Below are positions 41,574 through 51,229 of a stretch of 64,000 nt of DNA, piece by piece. Under the pieces are notes generated by a model. The model saw only the letters and a program-made list of their open reading frames with translations, did not search any database and had not been told where the DNA came from. The position numbers and the translations under genes are program-made. The stretch's first letter is position 1; the number at the start of each line of letters is the position of its first letter. The stretch is from Eurosta solidaginis (taxonomy: Eukaryota > Arthropoda > Insecta > Diptera > Tephritidae): contig NC_090324.1 of assembly GCF_040869045.1 (NCBI RefSeq), positions 53,163,346 through 53,227,345 of the forward strand, given 5' to 3'.

Positions 41574-42091
41574 ATGGATCGCGCTCAACCGGCATCCCGA
41601 AGGCCAGCGAGATCGGAGTTCGTCGATCCGAACCACGCCGGTGAGTCCCGAACCTCGGCACTGCTAGTGGACTATAGACGATGCCGGATTTGCACACGTC
41701 TGCACGCCCTCCGAAATTGTGGTATATTTAAAAAAATGAAGCCACCCCAAAGATGGGTACTTGCGCGGGCACATAAGTTTTGCCGGAATTGCTTGGCATT
41801 ATCACACCCCACAAGCGAGTGTAGCTCGTACGATCGGTGTCGGATTTGCGGAGCATGGCATCACAGTCTGCCCCCACCGTGCGACCCCGTTCTCGTCAAG
41901 CTATCCCTCGGTCTCGTCCAGCTACCGACGCACAACCGCCAGCATCTTCTGCTGCTCGATGCACCATTCGGTGCACCGCTCAAGGGCTGCATACTGCCAC
42001 CTTCAGGGGAGAGGTGTCAGACCTTCTCGTACGAGACGCGTTAAGAACTCTTCATGAGCTGCAAGAAAATCTAGCCGCTGAACGCGCCTAG
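41574..42091 (+). pseudogene. Gag-like zinc-knuckle ORF, unassigned family
   Basis: From the ATG at 41574: MDRAQPASRRPARSEFVDPN, then CRICTRLHALRNCGIF, KFCRNCLALSHPTSEC and DRCRICGAWHHS, three Cys/His knuckles in the order seen in several insect retroelement Gags. After HHSL the frame shifts; frame 41837-42091 ends SDLLVRDALRTLHELQENLA. No pol is attached. It sits between BEL integrase and an LTR cluster, so it may be a small gag-only element or part of another insertion. Confidence 0.6.
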
Positions 42092-42663
42092 GGCGGGGAA
42101 GATGTTGAAGCGACTTGCGCAGGCTTCAACCACCAACTCCTTTATTTTATCTAAATTAGTCTTAAGAACATTGAATTTATAAAAGCAACGTGAATAACTG
42201 GAGGCGCTAATGTTCAGCGCAGAAATTCATTTGATATTTATTAATAAATGCTGTCCTTTTTATAGGAATTTTTCTTGCAATACTATTACAATATTTTTGT
42301 ATAATACTTACACACTAAAAATAACTACATTCTATTTCTATATACCTATTAGTGCCATATTCTTATTACCTAACTATGTAATAACGTTTGGTCAGGCGCA
42401 CCGACAAACCGACGCTGTCACTCAGTTATGTTTATGGGTTAAGCAACTGTAAATGGATATGGCTTCCCGCTGGGTTCAATGAAACTTAGCTATGCCGCTA
42501 TGACTGTGTCGCTATAAGTAATTTGTGTGTGTTTGAAAGTGAAATTCATTTGCTTATGCATTTCAAGCTAGACCTATTCTGGTATGTACATAAGTTAAAA
42601 TACCTTGTATTGCGGTAATACCAAGAACATTGAATTTATAAAAAGATGTGAATTACTTATATT
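42092..42663 (-). repeat. Partial extra LTR of the 412-like family
   Basis: 42165-42631 matches the LTR at 51936-52419 from AAAGCAACGTGAAT to GCGGTAATACC but lacks both termini. It is preceded and followed by copies of AAGAACATTGAATTTATA. Probably a fragment of another copy or a rearrangement. Confidence 0.65.
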
Positions 42664-43271
42664 TTAAAAAGGTAAAATGTAAAAAGGTTTATGGAGAAAT
42701 AAAAGCAACGTGAATTACTAGAAGCGCTAATAATCAGCGCAGAAATTCATTTGATATTTATTAATAAATGCTGTCCTTTTTATAGGAATTTTTCTTGCAA
42801 TACTATTACAATATTTTTGTATAATACTTAAACACTAAAAATAACTTAAGAACATTGAATTTATAAAAGCAACGTGAATTACTGGAAGCGCTAATGTTCA
42901 GCGCAGAAATTCATTTGATATTTATTAATAAATGCTTTCCTTTTTATAGGAATTTTTCTTACATTATTATTACAATATTTTTGTATAATACTTACACACT
43001 AAAAATAACTACATTCTATTTCTATATACCTATTCAGTGGAACATTCTTATTACCCAACTATGTCAATCAGTTATGTTTATGGGTTAAGCAACTGTAAAT
43101 GGATATGGCTCCCCGCTGGGTTCAATATAACTTAGCTATGCCGCTATGACTGTGTCGCTATGAGTAATTTGTGTGTGTTTGAAAGTGAAATTCATTTGCT
43201 TATGCAATTCAAGCTAGACCTATTCTGGTATGCACATAAATACAAATATCTTGTATTGCGGTAATACCACA
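42664..43271 (-). repeat. 3' LTR of the 412-like gypsy element, with internal duplication
   Basis: Ends GCGGTAATACCACA like the 5' LTR. A segment from about AAAGCAACG to AAAATAACT is present twice (42707-42845 and 42866-43010), joined by CTTAAGAACATTGAATT. This makes it about 608 bp against 484 bp for the other LTR. A purine-rich AAAGGTGG (element sense) lies next to its start. Confidence 0.75.
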
Positions 43272-44090
43272 TCAACCACCTTTAAAAAGAATCGCATACA
43301 CTTGAGAACAGTGATTTAATGACTATGTAGAGTTTACTAAATTTTAATTGCTTTTTAGTTTGCTGTTATAATTTATTAGACTATTAAGCGCCAATTAAGT
43401 AAGTAAGTAAGTTATAATTTATTGTCTGGCGGTAATTTGATATTGAGCGTGAAGCGTTGTTTACTTATTTTTATATCCGTTTACATTTGCTTGCCATGTG
43501 TGATTTTTTGTGTTGACAAACATTTTTTTTTCTATTGTTCTTTTGTTTGTAAGTTTTTTTTTGTGTTGTTTTGAAGTATTATATATGTATGTACATTTGA
43601 ATGGTATGTGCTTGAGTTTATGAATAATGTTTTGCATCAAGTATTATTGACATTTGGTTTTACACATCAGAGTTTTAAGTGTGTCGACCCACTTAAAATC
43701 TGTTATGTTTGCAGATTTATTATGAAGTAACAGGCACTTGATACCAACATGGGTTAGTATTTATTATTTACATTTTCTTTCTTACATATCTATATCGTTG
43801 AGTGAATTGGAACGCTTATAGAGCGATTGTTTCGGCTTCTTTTTGTTTTTTTTTTTGATGATATAACTTATGTGCTTGTGAATATTCCATACTAGTTTTA
43901 GCCTATTTTTATGGATTATTATTTCTTTTATTTCCTATCCTATTAGGTATTAACGTATAATTAATATTTCTATCTATAATATTTACTTTCTATTATCTAG
44001 CTTATGAGATGATTCTTCTCTAACTAACACTAGGTCGCCTAATTTTATTTCCTTACTGGCGCTACCTTTATCATAATTTACTTTTTGTTT
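43272..44090 (-). other. 3' UTR of the 412-like element
   Basis: AT-rich, no open frame of note. It contains GTAAGTAAGTAAG (about 43400) and homopolymer T runs. Confidence 0.5.
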
Positions 44091-44745
44091 TTACTTAGCT
44101 TCTTTCACTAGTTTTCTAGCTCTTTGTTGTGCTATTTGAAGTCTATATTTAAATTCCTTGTCATAAGCTTCGTGATTGTACAATGGCCTTATTTTATTTT
44201 CGTGTAGGAATTCGTAGGTCGGGGAGTTTTTCGCAAATATAAGTTCGTAAGGACAATACCCGTGTACGGTCGATGGGCTCGTGTTGGAACAGTACGCGAA
44301 ATACTTGAGGTATTCATCCCAATCATCTTTGTCACTGGATATGTATGAACGTACATATTCATTAAACGTTCTATGACTACGCTCTACTGTGCCCAAAGTT
44401 TGATGATGGTATGGTGTTGAAATTTTGTGTTTAACTTTTAGCAATTTGCACAGCTTCTCGAATAAGTTATTTTTGTATTCGGTTCCTTGTCTTCTAGAAT
44501 TGTTTTGATGGGACCATAAATCGGGACTGAGATTGTTACCAAATATTTGGAGAGATCGAATATAATGGTAACTGCGTATTCGTTTTCATTTATTGATTTC
44601 GGTAATGGTCCGACCATATCGATCTGTACTATATCGAAAGCCTTCGGAGGTGTCTCCGTTATTGTCATAGGCTCCTTTATATGCTTATTTATTTTATTTT
44701 TCTGACAGTGGATGCAGCTCTTTACGTATTTTCTTAAGCCAGCTA
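44091..44745 (-). pseudogene. pol: 412-like gypsy integrase
   Basis: About 44600-44740: CIHCQKNKINKHIKEP (zinc region end), then FDIVQIDMVGPLPKSINENE with the first catalytic Asp and VTIIFDLSKYLVTI. After deletion and frame change, HKISTPYHHQTLGTVERSHR with the catalytic Glu, DDWDEYLKYFAYCSNT, IAQQRARKLVKEAK. The second Asp region is disrupted near 44440-44520. Confidence 0.85.
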
Positions 44746-45474
44746 TATTTCTGCTTGATTTTATTTGTCATGCGATTTATTCCTGCCACCACTAATAGGA
44801 TGGTCATGATATTTTTACAGAATTTCTAAAATTTTCCCGGGATTAGTCACGTATATAACCTCTGCGGTTAGTGCAATTGTTAGTGTTTTGAGAACCTTGT
44901 TTCCAATTTCAACAAAGGTATGTTAAAGGGCGATGGTCGGTGTTAATTAAGAATTTTCTGCCATAAATATATTTTCTGAAAAAGGTTAATGCCCAATGGA
45001 TTGCTGCTAGTTCTTTTTCTATTGTAGCTTTTTTTGTTTCGCCTTTTGTAGAGATCTAGAAGCGTAAGCAATTGGTAACTGTTTGCCATCGTGTTCTTGG
45101 CTAAGGAATGCTCCGCAAGCATACCCACTAGCGTCTATTGTTATGCAGAATTGTTTATTGAAGTCGGGGTATTGCAAAAGTTTTGGGCTGATTAATGCTT
45201 CCTTTAAGTAGACAAAAGCTTTTTGAAAGCTTTGAAAAATTCTTTTTGCAAAGCCTAGTTAATTTTCTTGAGTATTCTGCGAAATTTGGTACGAATCTTC
45301 TGTAATAATTGCAGAACGCTACGTATCTTTTAACCTCATCTGCTGTTTATAGTGTTGGCTAGTTTTGAACTGTTTAAAATTTGCTTGGGTCGGGTAGTAT
45401 TCTCTCGCTTGTGCATTTATGTCCTAAATAAGTTGCCTCTTGGCTGAAAAATAGGCATTTATCTGGATGTAGTT
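44746..45474 (-). pseudogene. pol: 412-like gypsy RNase H and RT connection, decayed
   Basis: Only pieces are legible: AYACGAFLSQEHDGKQLPIA-like sequence in mixed frames around 45060-45140 and a NPLGINLFQKIYLWQKIL stretch (44943-45000). The latter corresponds to the 'HxALxxF ... YGRxFxIxTDH' area of RNase H. Many frame breaks. Confidence 0.55.
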
Positions 45475-46065
45475 TTAAGTTGTACTTCCTACAAGTAGAG
45501 AAAAGAAAACATCTTTTAAGTTGTTCAGCAAGTGTTTTTCTGAACACCATAGTACAACTAAATGATCCATATAGAGAAATGCTTGGGATGGTTTGAGGCC
45601 TGCAAATGCCAGTGTCATTATTCTTTGGAATGAGTTTGATGCTACTTTTAGCCCATAGGGTAGTCTTTTGAATTTATATGTACCATTTTCTGCTGTGAAT
45701 GAGGTTATATCTCTAGAATCTGGGTGTAATTCTATTTGATGAAAACCTGACATAAGGTCTAGGCATGAAACATATTTTGCTCTTCCAAGTTGGTCTAAAA
45801 TATCATCAATTCTTGGAAGTGGGAATTTATCCGCTGCTAATTTTTTGTTTACTTGTCTTTAGTCAACTATCAGTCTCCATCTTTTTTCTGTATTACCCGG
45901 TAGTGATTTTTTTGGTACCAGTAAAATTGGACTGTTGTAGAACTCTGATATTGAAGGTTCTATAATGTAATCTTCGATCAATTTATTAGCCTGTTTACTT
46001 ATTTCCCCTTTTTGTGTCTCGGGCAATCTATAGTTTTTTATGTAGACTGGTGTGTTGTCTTTCAT
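45475..46065 (-). pseudogene. pol: 412-like gypsy reverse transcriptase
   Basis: 45859-46065: KDNTPVYIKNYRLPETQKGE and SPILLVPKK, with KRWRLIVD. After a shift, 45475-45753: MSGFHQIELHPDSRDITSF, FKRLPYGLKVASNSFQRIM, FLYMDHLVV. The catalytic Y-M-D-D has become YMDH, so the polymerase is inactive. Confidence 0.85.
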
Positions 46066-46408
46066 GGGTAGTTTTTGCTTGTAAAAGTTATTAAAGGAAA
46101 TTGGTTCTGTTTCTAAAGCGAATATGTCTATGAATTCTGAGCATAATGAAGTTAATTGTGAATTGACAAATTTTGGGAAATTTTTAGTTAATCTTTTTAA
46201 TTTTTCTGTGTCATTACTCTGTTTATTGTGTGTGTTTGTTTTAATTAAATTGTAGTTATCTAAATTTTCAGTATGTATTTTGTAATTTTGAATAGTTGTG
46301 TTCTTATGTGTGGTGTTAATAATTCTGACAAAAGTTTGATCTTTGTTTGTGATTGTGTTCGCTATGAAAATGCATTCAGAAAACTCTTGATGGGGTCTGA
46401 CGATGTGT
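46066..46408 (-). other. pol: RT-protease linker of the 412-like element
   Basis: Coding traces in broken frames (for example an asparagine/lysine-rich stretch) but no defined domain. Confidence 0.4.
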
Positions 46409-46951
46409 TTACTGTGTCCTGTTTACTGTTACCTGTCTAATGACTTCAGATCTAGCAGGGATCGTAATTGTGTTAGCAGACAGACAATTTGTTAGGTACA
46501 TTGTGATGGTTTGGGGAAAATCATATGGTCTTAGGATTATTTTATGCTCTGTTTTGCCATAATCTAGAATACAATTATATTTCTTTATAAAGTCTAAACC
46601 TATTATTCCATCGCACGGTATGGGAAAGTCGTCTTCTACGACGTGAAATTTATGGTAAATTAGAAGGTCATCACCCTTTAAATCAGCTTTAACTGTGACT
46701 AAAGTACTGGGTATACCCTGGCCAATGCCCTTTAAGTCTGTTATTTGTTCTGTATTTATTTTTGCATGATTAAGTACTTGATTCTTTTTAATTATGGATA
46801 TATCTGCTCCTGTGTCTACTAAAAAATTTGAAATTGAGTTATTTAATGATGTTTTTGTAGATATATAACTATATAAGTGTAGATTTAGTACACATATTTT
46901 CCTATATACTGATTTTGAAGTGGAGTTTCCGAGTTTTCCTGCTGGGTACAA
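46409..46951 (-). pseudogene. pol: 412-like gypsy aspartic protease
   Basis: Open for 180 codons. SISNFLVDTGADISIIKKNQ has the catalytic D-T-G; PCDGIIGLDFIKKYNCILDY is the C-terminal 'G-(L/M)-DFL' region. It overlaps the end of the gag frame by about 50 nt, as expected for a -1 frameshift arrangement. Processing enzyme by family. Confidence 0.85.
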
Positions 46952-47702
46952 TTTCGCACGTTACGCGTCTGATTGTACTGTCTGTTGTAATTTTGGGTTT
47001 GTGGTCCTCTTTGAGCATTGTTATTTGTTCTCGAATTATTGTTGTATCTCGGTTGTGGTCTAAATCTTCTGCCTCGGTAATTCCCATGTTGTTACTTCGA
47101 TAACCTCCGCGGAAATTACTTCGGTATTGATTTTGTTGCCGTATATTTAAAATTGTGTTCGAGCTGCCTGTGATTTCCGTGCAGCTGTTTGTGAACTTTG
47201 AAATTGCGTCGTTCATTGTTGTGAAAGTACCCGCCTGCATAATCATTTTCACTTTAGCGTATCTCGTTGCCAAGTCTTGGTTTAATCCGTCCGAGATATA
47301 GGCTCCCTGCAATGATCTAGTTATCTTTGCTATCTCCTTAGTGTATTGGTTTGCAGTTTTGCTACGCTGTTGGATATTCAGGAGTTTTGCTGTCAAGACT
47401 TCTACTGATTCGCCTTTGATTGCAGTTCTTAATTTTAGCTTTATTTGTATGATTGTATTCTCGTTACTTATGAAGTTTCTTGCCGTGCCTTTTAGCTTGG
47501 TCTTTATCATGGTTATCGCTAAGGCTTCATGACTATCCTTGATTTGGTCTAGAATATCAAGGGCATCTAAGAAACTGAGAAAATTTTCAGGCTTGTCATC
47601 AAACTCTGGCAGCACTGATGAGGCAGTTTTGATAAATTCTACTACTGTTTGAGCCATTGTAACGTTTATGTGTGGGATATTTAGTGGTTTATGTTCTTCC
47701 AC
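46902..47702 (-). CDS. gag: 412-like gypsy Gag
   Basis: Open for 266 codons. ASSVLPEFDDKPENFLSFLD, ALAITMIKTKLKGTARNFIS and AKLLNIQQRSKTANQYTKEI are capsid-type helices of 412/mdg1 Gags; a Gly/Arg/Asn-rich tail follows (QNQYRSNFRGGYRSNNMG). No zinc knuckle, which is usual for this group. It ends in the protease overlap. This reading frame appears uninterrupted while RT is broken. Confidence 0.75.
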   Translation of the reverse strand: MEEHKPLNIPHINVTMAQTVVEFIKTASSVLPEFDDKPENFLSFLDALDILDQIKDSHEALAITMIKTKLKGTARNFISNENTIIQIKLKLRTAIKGESVEVLTAKLLNIQQRSKTANQYTKEIAKITRSLQGAYISDGLNQDLATRYAKVKMIMQAGTFTTMNDAISKFTNSCTEITGSSNTILNIRQQNQYRSNFRGGYRSNNMGITEAEDLDHNRDTTIIREQITMLKEDHKPKITTDSTIRRVTCEIVPSRKTRKLHFKISI

Positions 47703-47815
47703 CGATAAATTGTGTCTTATTGTTGGTGAAGGGGTGCGTTTTCGTGAGGATTCGGTTAGAACTGAGCTAAAATCAACTTGAAGATATTCCGCTATAGTAG
47801 TTGGTATGGGTATTT

Positions 47816-48082
47816 CTATGTTGTATCTCCTAATGAGGATACTAATTTGTCACGTACGTGTGAAAATAATTGGTAAGTTTCGTTTTGGTGTTCTTCAGTG
47901 AGTATATTCTTTACCTTATTGATTTCCTGTCCTATATTATTTAGGGATTCTACGATTGGGTTTAAGTGTTTAATTATAGTTTCTGGTCCTATCGTGGTAT
48001 TTTTATTTATGCATTTATGTGCTTTTTCCGCTTTAGTTTTTTCTTCTGATAATTTGTCGTTAATTTCTTGCCATTTACTCAT
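47816..48082 (-). other. Small coiled-coil-like ORF before gag
   Basis: 88 codons: SKWQEINDKLSEEKTKAEKA ... NPIVESLNNIGQEINKVKNI, heptad-like. It may be the N-terminal part of Gag separated by a frame break. Function unknown. Confidence 0.45.
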
Positions 48083-48148
48083 TTTATTTAAATGTTTTCC
48101 TTACCAAATTCATAGCTTGATATTGCTATCATTATGGCTTGAGCTAGT

Positions 48149-48589
48149 TTAGTCCACCGAGGCATTTTTAATGAATTTTCCTAACCATTTTCTATCAAGT
48201 TGAATAAATTGAACAAAGAAGAAGTTTTTTTTTTTTTGTGTATTGTTTATTTTCCTTAACTCTTGGATTTTTTCTTTTAATTTAATCCTATCTGCTGTAT
48301 TTGTTGTAGCGTTCAGAATCTTGTACGTTTCAGCTATTTCTTTTCTTTTTTTAAATTGTTTACTTCCCCGCTTCCTTCTTTGTATTTTCGGGGCAGGTAC
48401 TTTTGGTATTTTTTCTGTTTTATTCAATTTGTTCTTCCGCCGATACTCTTCTATAGTCATCGGTTTCGGACCTTGCTTATCTGCTTTATTTTTTAAAATT
48501 TTTTCTGAAGTCTTTATAAAATCTTTTATTGTGTTTTCACACTTCTCAAAAATTTTATGGAATTCCCCCTCCGTTGTTATGTCGTTCAT
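48149..48589 (-). CDS. Basic leader ORF of the 412-like element
   Basis: 146 codons, very Lys/Arg-rich: MTIEEYRRKNKLNKTEKIPK, APKIQRRKRGSKQFKKRKEI. First ORF after the leader. I do not recognise a catalytic domain. The composition suggests a nucleic-acid-binding Gag-related product, which is inference. Confidence 0.5.
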   Translation of the reverse strand: MNDITTEGEFHKIFEKCENTIKDFIKTSEKILKNKADKQGPKPMTIEEYRRKNKLNKTEKIPKVPAPKIQRRKRGSKQFKKRKEIAETYKILNATTNTADRIKLKEKIQELRKINNTQKKKNFFFVQFIQLDRKWLGKFIKNASVD

Positions 48590-48733
48590 AATAAAGGAAA
48601 TAACTGAAGCAGTGTATATGTAACTAAAGTTAACAGAGTATTTAAGAAACTTAATGAAAACGCCCTAAGCATTCCAATTTACGAACTTAAATTTTGAAAT
48701 TTAATTATTTAATTAATTCTCTTTTTTCAAATC

Positions 48734-48744
48734 ATTGTTTTTTA
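48734..48744. repeat. Left direct repeat flanking the tandem array (ATTGTTTTTTA)
   Basis: The identical 11-mer is at 51219-51229, exactly at the two ends of the array. Read as a target-site duplication. Confidence 0.7.
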
Positions 48745-48882
48745 TGCATGTTTGTTTAATGGTGTGGTCAGTTTATACTTATATTTAAGAATTCATGAGC
48801 TTAACACCAGCTTATAATAATTGAATTTCAATTATTATATTTTTCTAAGAGAAACTGAAAAGAAAGAAACATTTACTCGCAT

Positions 48883-48933
48883 ATTGCGATGGACCCGTTT
48901 CGAAAACCGCCAACGTAATCATCATCAGGCAAT
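48883..48933 (-). ncRNA. Hammerhead-like core, unit A1
   Basis: Minus sense: ATTGC, CTGATGA, T, GATTACG...CGGTTTTC (stem II with a U-U mismatch pair), GAAA, CGGGTCCATC, GCAAT. Stem I ATTGC/GCAAT is perfect. Stem III is A-U, C/A mismatch, G-C, G-C. Confidence 0.5.
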
Positions 48934-48950
48934 TTTGTAATGTTATCAAA

Positions 48951-49026
48951 GGTTTCACCGGGATTCGAAGCGTGAATCACATGGTGAAACTGAAGTAGCC
49001 TTTAACCACTAGGCCATCCTGCTGGT
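48951..49026 (-). other. tRNA-like block, unit A1
   Basis: Minus sense: A-box-like GGCCTAGTGGTTAAAGG, then B-box-like CGCTTCGAATCC (one base off GGTTCGAATCC). D-arm GCC/GGC and a TTTCACC loop recall tRNA-Glu. The T-stem is imperfect, so it is not a working tRNA. Confidence 0.6.
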
Positions 49027-49330
49027 ATTTGTTTTCATGCTTAATTCAGTTTTTCTCATTTCTACACTAACAACACAATTGAGACATTTCGTCTCTATAG
49101 TAATTTGTGTGCCATGTAGATTTGTTTTTGTAAAGTTCTTCTTCGTTGCGAATGAGAAGCTTTGTAAACTCGTGCTCAGTTGTACATATTTATGTATGTT
49201 TGTTTAATGGTGTGTTCAGTTTATACTTATATTTAAGAATTCATGAGCTTAACACAGGCTTATAATAACTGAATTTCAATTATTACATTTTTCTAAGATA
49301 AACTGAAAAGAAAGAAACATTTACTGGCAT

Positions 49331-49381
49331 ATTACGATTGACACATTTCGAAAACCGCCAACGTAATCATCATCAGGCAAT
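49331..49381 (-). ncRNA. Hammerhead-like core, unit B1
   Basis: CTGATGA and GAAA kept. Stem I becomes ATTGC/GTAAT with one G-U pair. Stem III is weaker (GAAATGTGTCAATC). Confidence 0.45.
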
Positions 49382-49398
49382 TTTGTAATGTTATCAAA

Positions 49399-49474
49399 GG
49401 TTTCACCGGGATTCGAACCGTGAATTACATGGTGAAACTGCAGTAGCCTTTAACCACTAGGCCATCCTGCTGGT
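49399..49474 (-). other. tRNA-like block, unit B1
   Basis: Same as A1 but with the exact B box GGTTCGAATCC. Confidence 0.6.
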
Positions 49475-49777
49475 ATTTGTTTTCATGCTTAATTCAGCTT
49501 TTCTCATTTCTACACTATCAACACAATTGAGACATTTTGTCTCTATATTAATTTGTGTGCCATGTAGATTTGTTTTTGTAAAGTTCTTTTTCGTTGCGAA
49601 TGAGAAGCTTTGTAAACTCGGGCTCAGTTGTACGTATTTATGTATGTTTGTTTAATGGTCTGTTCAGTTTATACTTATATTTAAGAATTCATGAGCTTAA
49701 CACCGGCTTATAATAATTGAATTTCAATTATTATGTTTTTCTAAGAGAAACTGAAAGAAAGAAACATTTACTGGCAT

Positions 49778-49828
49778 ATTGCGATGGACCCATTTCGAAA
49801 ACCGCCAACGTAATTATCATCAGGCAAT
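49778..49828 (-). ncRNA. Hammerhead-like core, unit C1
   Basis: The best-paired version: stem I ATTGC/GCAAT, stem III A-U, U-A, G-C, G-C (GAAATGGGTCCATC). Has CTGATGA followed by TAATTACG rather than TGATTACG. Confidence 0.5.
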
Positions 49829-49845
49829 TTTGTAATGTTATCAAA

Positions 49846-49921
49846 GGTTTCACCGGGATTCGAACCGTGAATCACATGGTGAAACTGCAGTAGCCTTTAA
49901 CCACTAGGCCATCCTGCTGGT
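49846..49921 (-). other. tRNA-like block, unit C1
   Basis: A box GGCCTAGTGGTTAAAGG and exact B box GGTTCGAATCC. Confidence 0.6.
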
Positions 49922-50225
49922 ATTTGTTTTCATGCTTAATTCAGTTTTTCTCATTTCTACACTATCAACACAATTGAGACATTTTGTCTCTATATTAATT
50001 TGTGTGCCATGTAGATTTGTTTTTGTAAAGTTCTTTTTCGTTGCGAATGAGAAGCTTTGTAAACTCGGGCTCAGTTGTACGTATTTATGTATGTTTGTTT
50101 AATGGTCTGTTCAGTTTATACTTATATTTAAGAATTCATGAGCTTAACACCAGCTTATAATAATTGAATTTCAATTATTATATTTTTCTAAGAGAAACTG
50201 AAAAGAAAGAAACATTTACTCGCAT

Positions 50226-50276
50226 ATTGCGATGGACCCGTTTCGAAAACCGCCAACGTAATCATCATCAGGCAAT
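50226..50276 (-). ncRNA. Hammerhead-like core, unit A2
   Basis: Same sequence as unit A1. Confidence 0.5.
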
Positions 50277-50293
50277 TTTGTAATGTTATCAAA

Positions 50294-50370
50294 GGTTTCA
50301 CCGGGATTCGAAGCGTGAATCACATGGTGAAACTGAAGTAGCCTTTAACCACTAGGCCATCCTGCTGGTA
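50294..50370 (-). other. tRNA-like block, unit A2
   Basis: Same as A1, including the altered B box CGCTTCGAATCC. Confidence 0.6.
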
Positions 50371-50673
50371 TTTGTTTTCATGCTTAATTCAGTTTTTCTC
50401 ATTTCTACACTAACAACACAATTGAGACATTTCGTCTCTATATTAATTTGTGTGCCATGTAGATTTGTTTTTGTAAAGTTCTTCTTCGTTGCGAATGAGA
50501 AGCTTTGTAAACTCGTGCTCAGTTGTACATATTTATGTATGTTTGTTTAATGGTGTGTTCAGTTTATACTTATATTTAAGAATTCATGAGCTTAACACAG
50601 GCTTATAATAACTGAATTTCAATTATTACATTTTTCTAAGATAAACTGAAAAGAAAGAAACATTTACTGGCAT

Positions 50674-50724
50674 ATTACGATTGACACATTTCGAAAACCG
50701 CCAACGTAATCATCACCAGGCAAT
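50674..50724 (-). ncRNA. Hammerhead-like core, unit B2, mutated
   Basis: As B1 but CTGATGA is CTGGTGA, a change in an invariant core base, so this unit should be inactive. Confidence 0.45.
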
Positions 50725-50741
50725 TTTGTAATGTTATCAAA

Positions 50742-50818
50742 GGTTTCACCGGGATTCGAACCGTGAATCACATGGTGAAACTGCAGTAGCCTTTAACCAC
50801 TAGGCCATCCTGCTGGTA
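50742..50818 (-). other. tRNA-like block, unit B2
   Basis: Exact B box; A box as in the other units. Confidence 0.6.
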
Positions 50819-51120
50819 TTTGTTTTCATGCTTAATTCAGTTTTTCTCATTTCTACACTATCAACACAATTGAGACATTTTGTCTCTATATTAATTTGGG
50901 TGCCAGGTAGATTTGTTTTTGTAAAGTTCTTTTTCGTTGCGAATGAGAAGCTTTGTAAACTCGGGCTCAGTTGTACGTATTTATGTATGTTTGTTTAATG
51001 GTCTGTTCAGTTTATACTTATATTTAAGAATTCATGAGCTTAACACCGGCTTATAATAATTGAATTTCAATTATTATGTTTTTCTAAGAGAAACTGAAAG
51101 AAAGAAACATTTACTGGCAT

Positions 51121-51171
51121 ATTGCGATGGACCCATTTCGAAAACCGCCAACGTAATTATCATCAGGCAAT
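51121..51171 (-). ncRNA. Hammerhead-like core, unit C2
   Basis: Same sequence as unit C1. Only the B-box half of its tRNA-like block remains (51189-51218), where the array ends. Confidence 0.5.
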
Positions 51172-51218
51172 TTTGTAATGTTATCAAAGGTTTCACCGGG
51201 ATTCGAACCGTGAATCAC

Positions 51219-51229
51219 ATTGTTTTTTA
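51219..51229. repeat. Right direct repeat flanking the tandem array (ATTGTTTTTTA)
   Basis: Partner of 48734-48744. Confidence 0.7.

Larger units (their letters stand above)
48745..51218 (-). repeat. Tandem array of 447-448-bp units with tRNA-like block and hammerhead-like core
   Basis: 5.5 units. The landmark ATTCATGAGC occurs at 48791, 49239, 49687, 50134, 50582 and 51030 (spacings 448, 448, 447, 448, 448). Units 1-3 and 4-6 share private variants (for example CACCAGC, CACAGGC, CACCGGC in that order), so the array is a three-unit higher-order repeat of 1343 bp. In minus-strand sense each unit reads: spacer, tRNA-like block with A and B boxes, about 20 nt, hammerhead-like core, AT-rich tail. 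The array lies in the leader of the 412-like element and is flanked by an 11-bp duplication. Its 5' end (minus sense) is cut inside the tRNA-like block; its 3' end is ...AAACAAACATGCA. Confidence 0.9.

Noticed and set aside
42210..42452. Hydrophobic short ORFs at 42210 and 42894
   Set aside because: Both are AT-rich LTR sequence of the 412-like family.
48951..50818. Functional tRNA genes
   Set aside because: A and B boxes are present but the T-stem pairs poorly, the acceptor ends do not pair, and the blocks are part of a repeat.
48745..51218. CRISPR-like array
   Set aside because: Units are 448 bp and identical throughout with no spacers; the context is eukaryotic.
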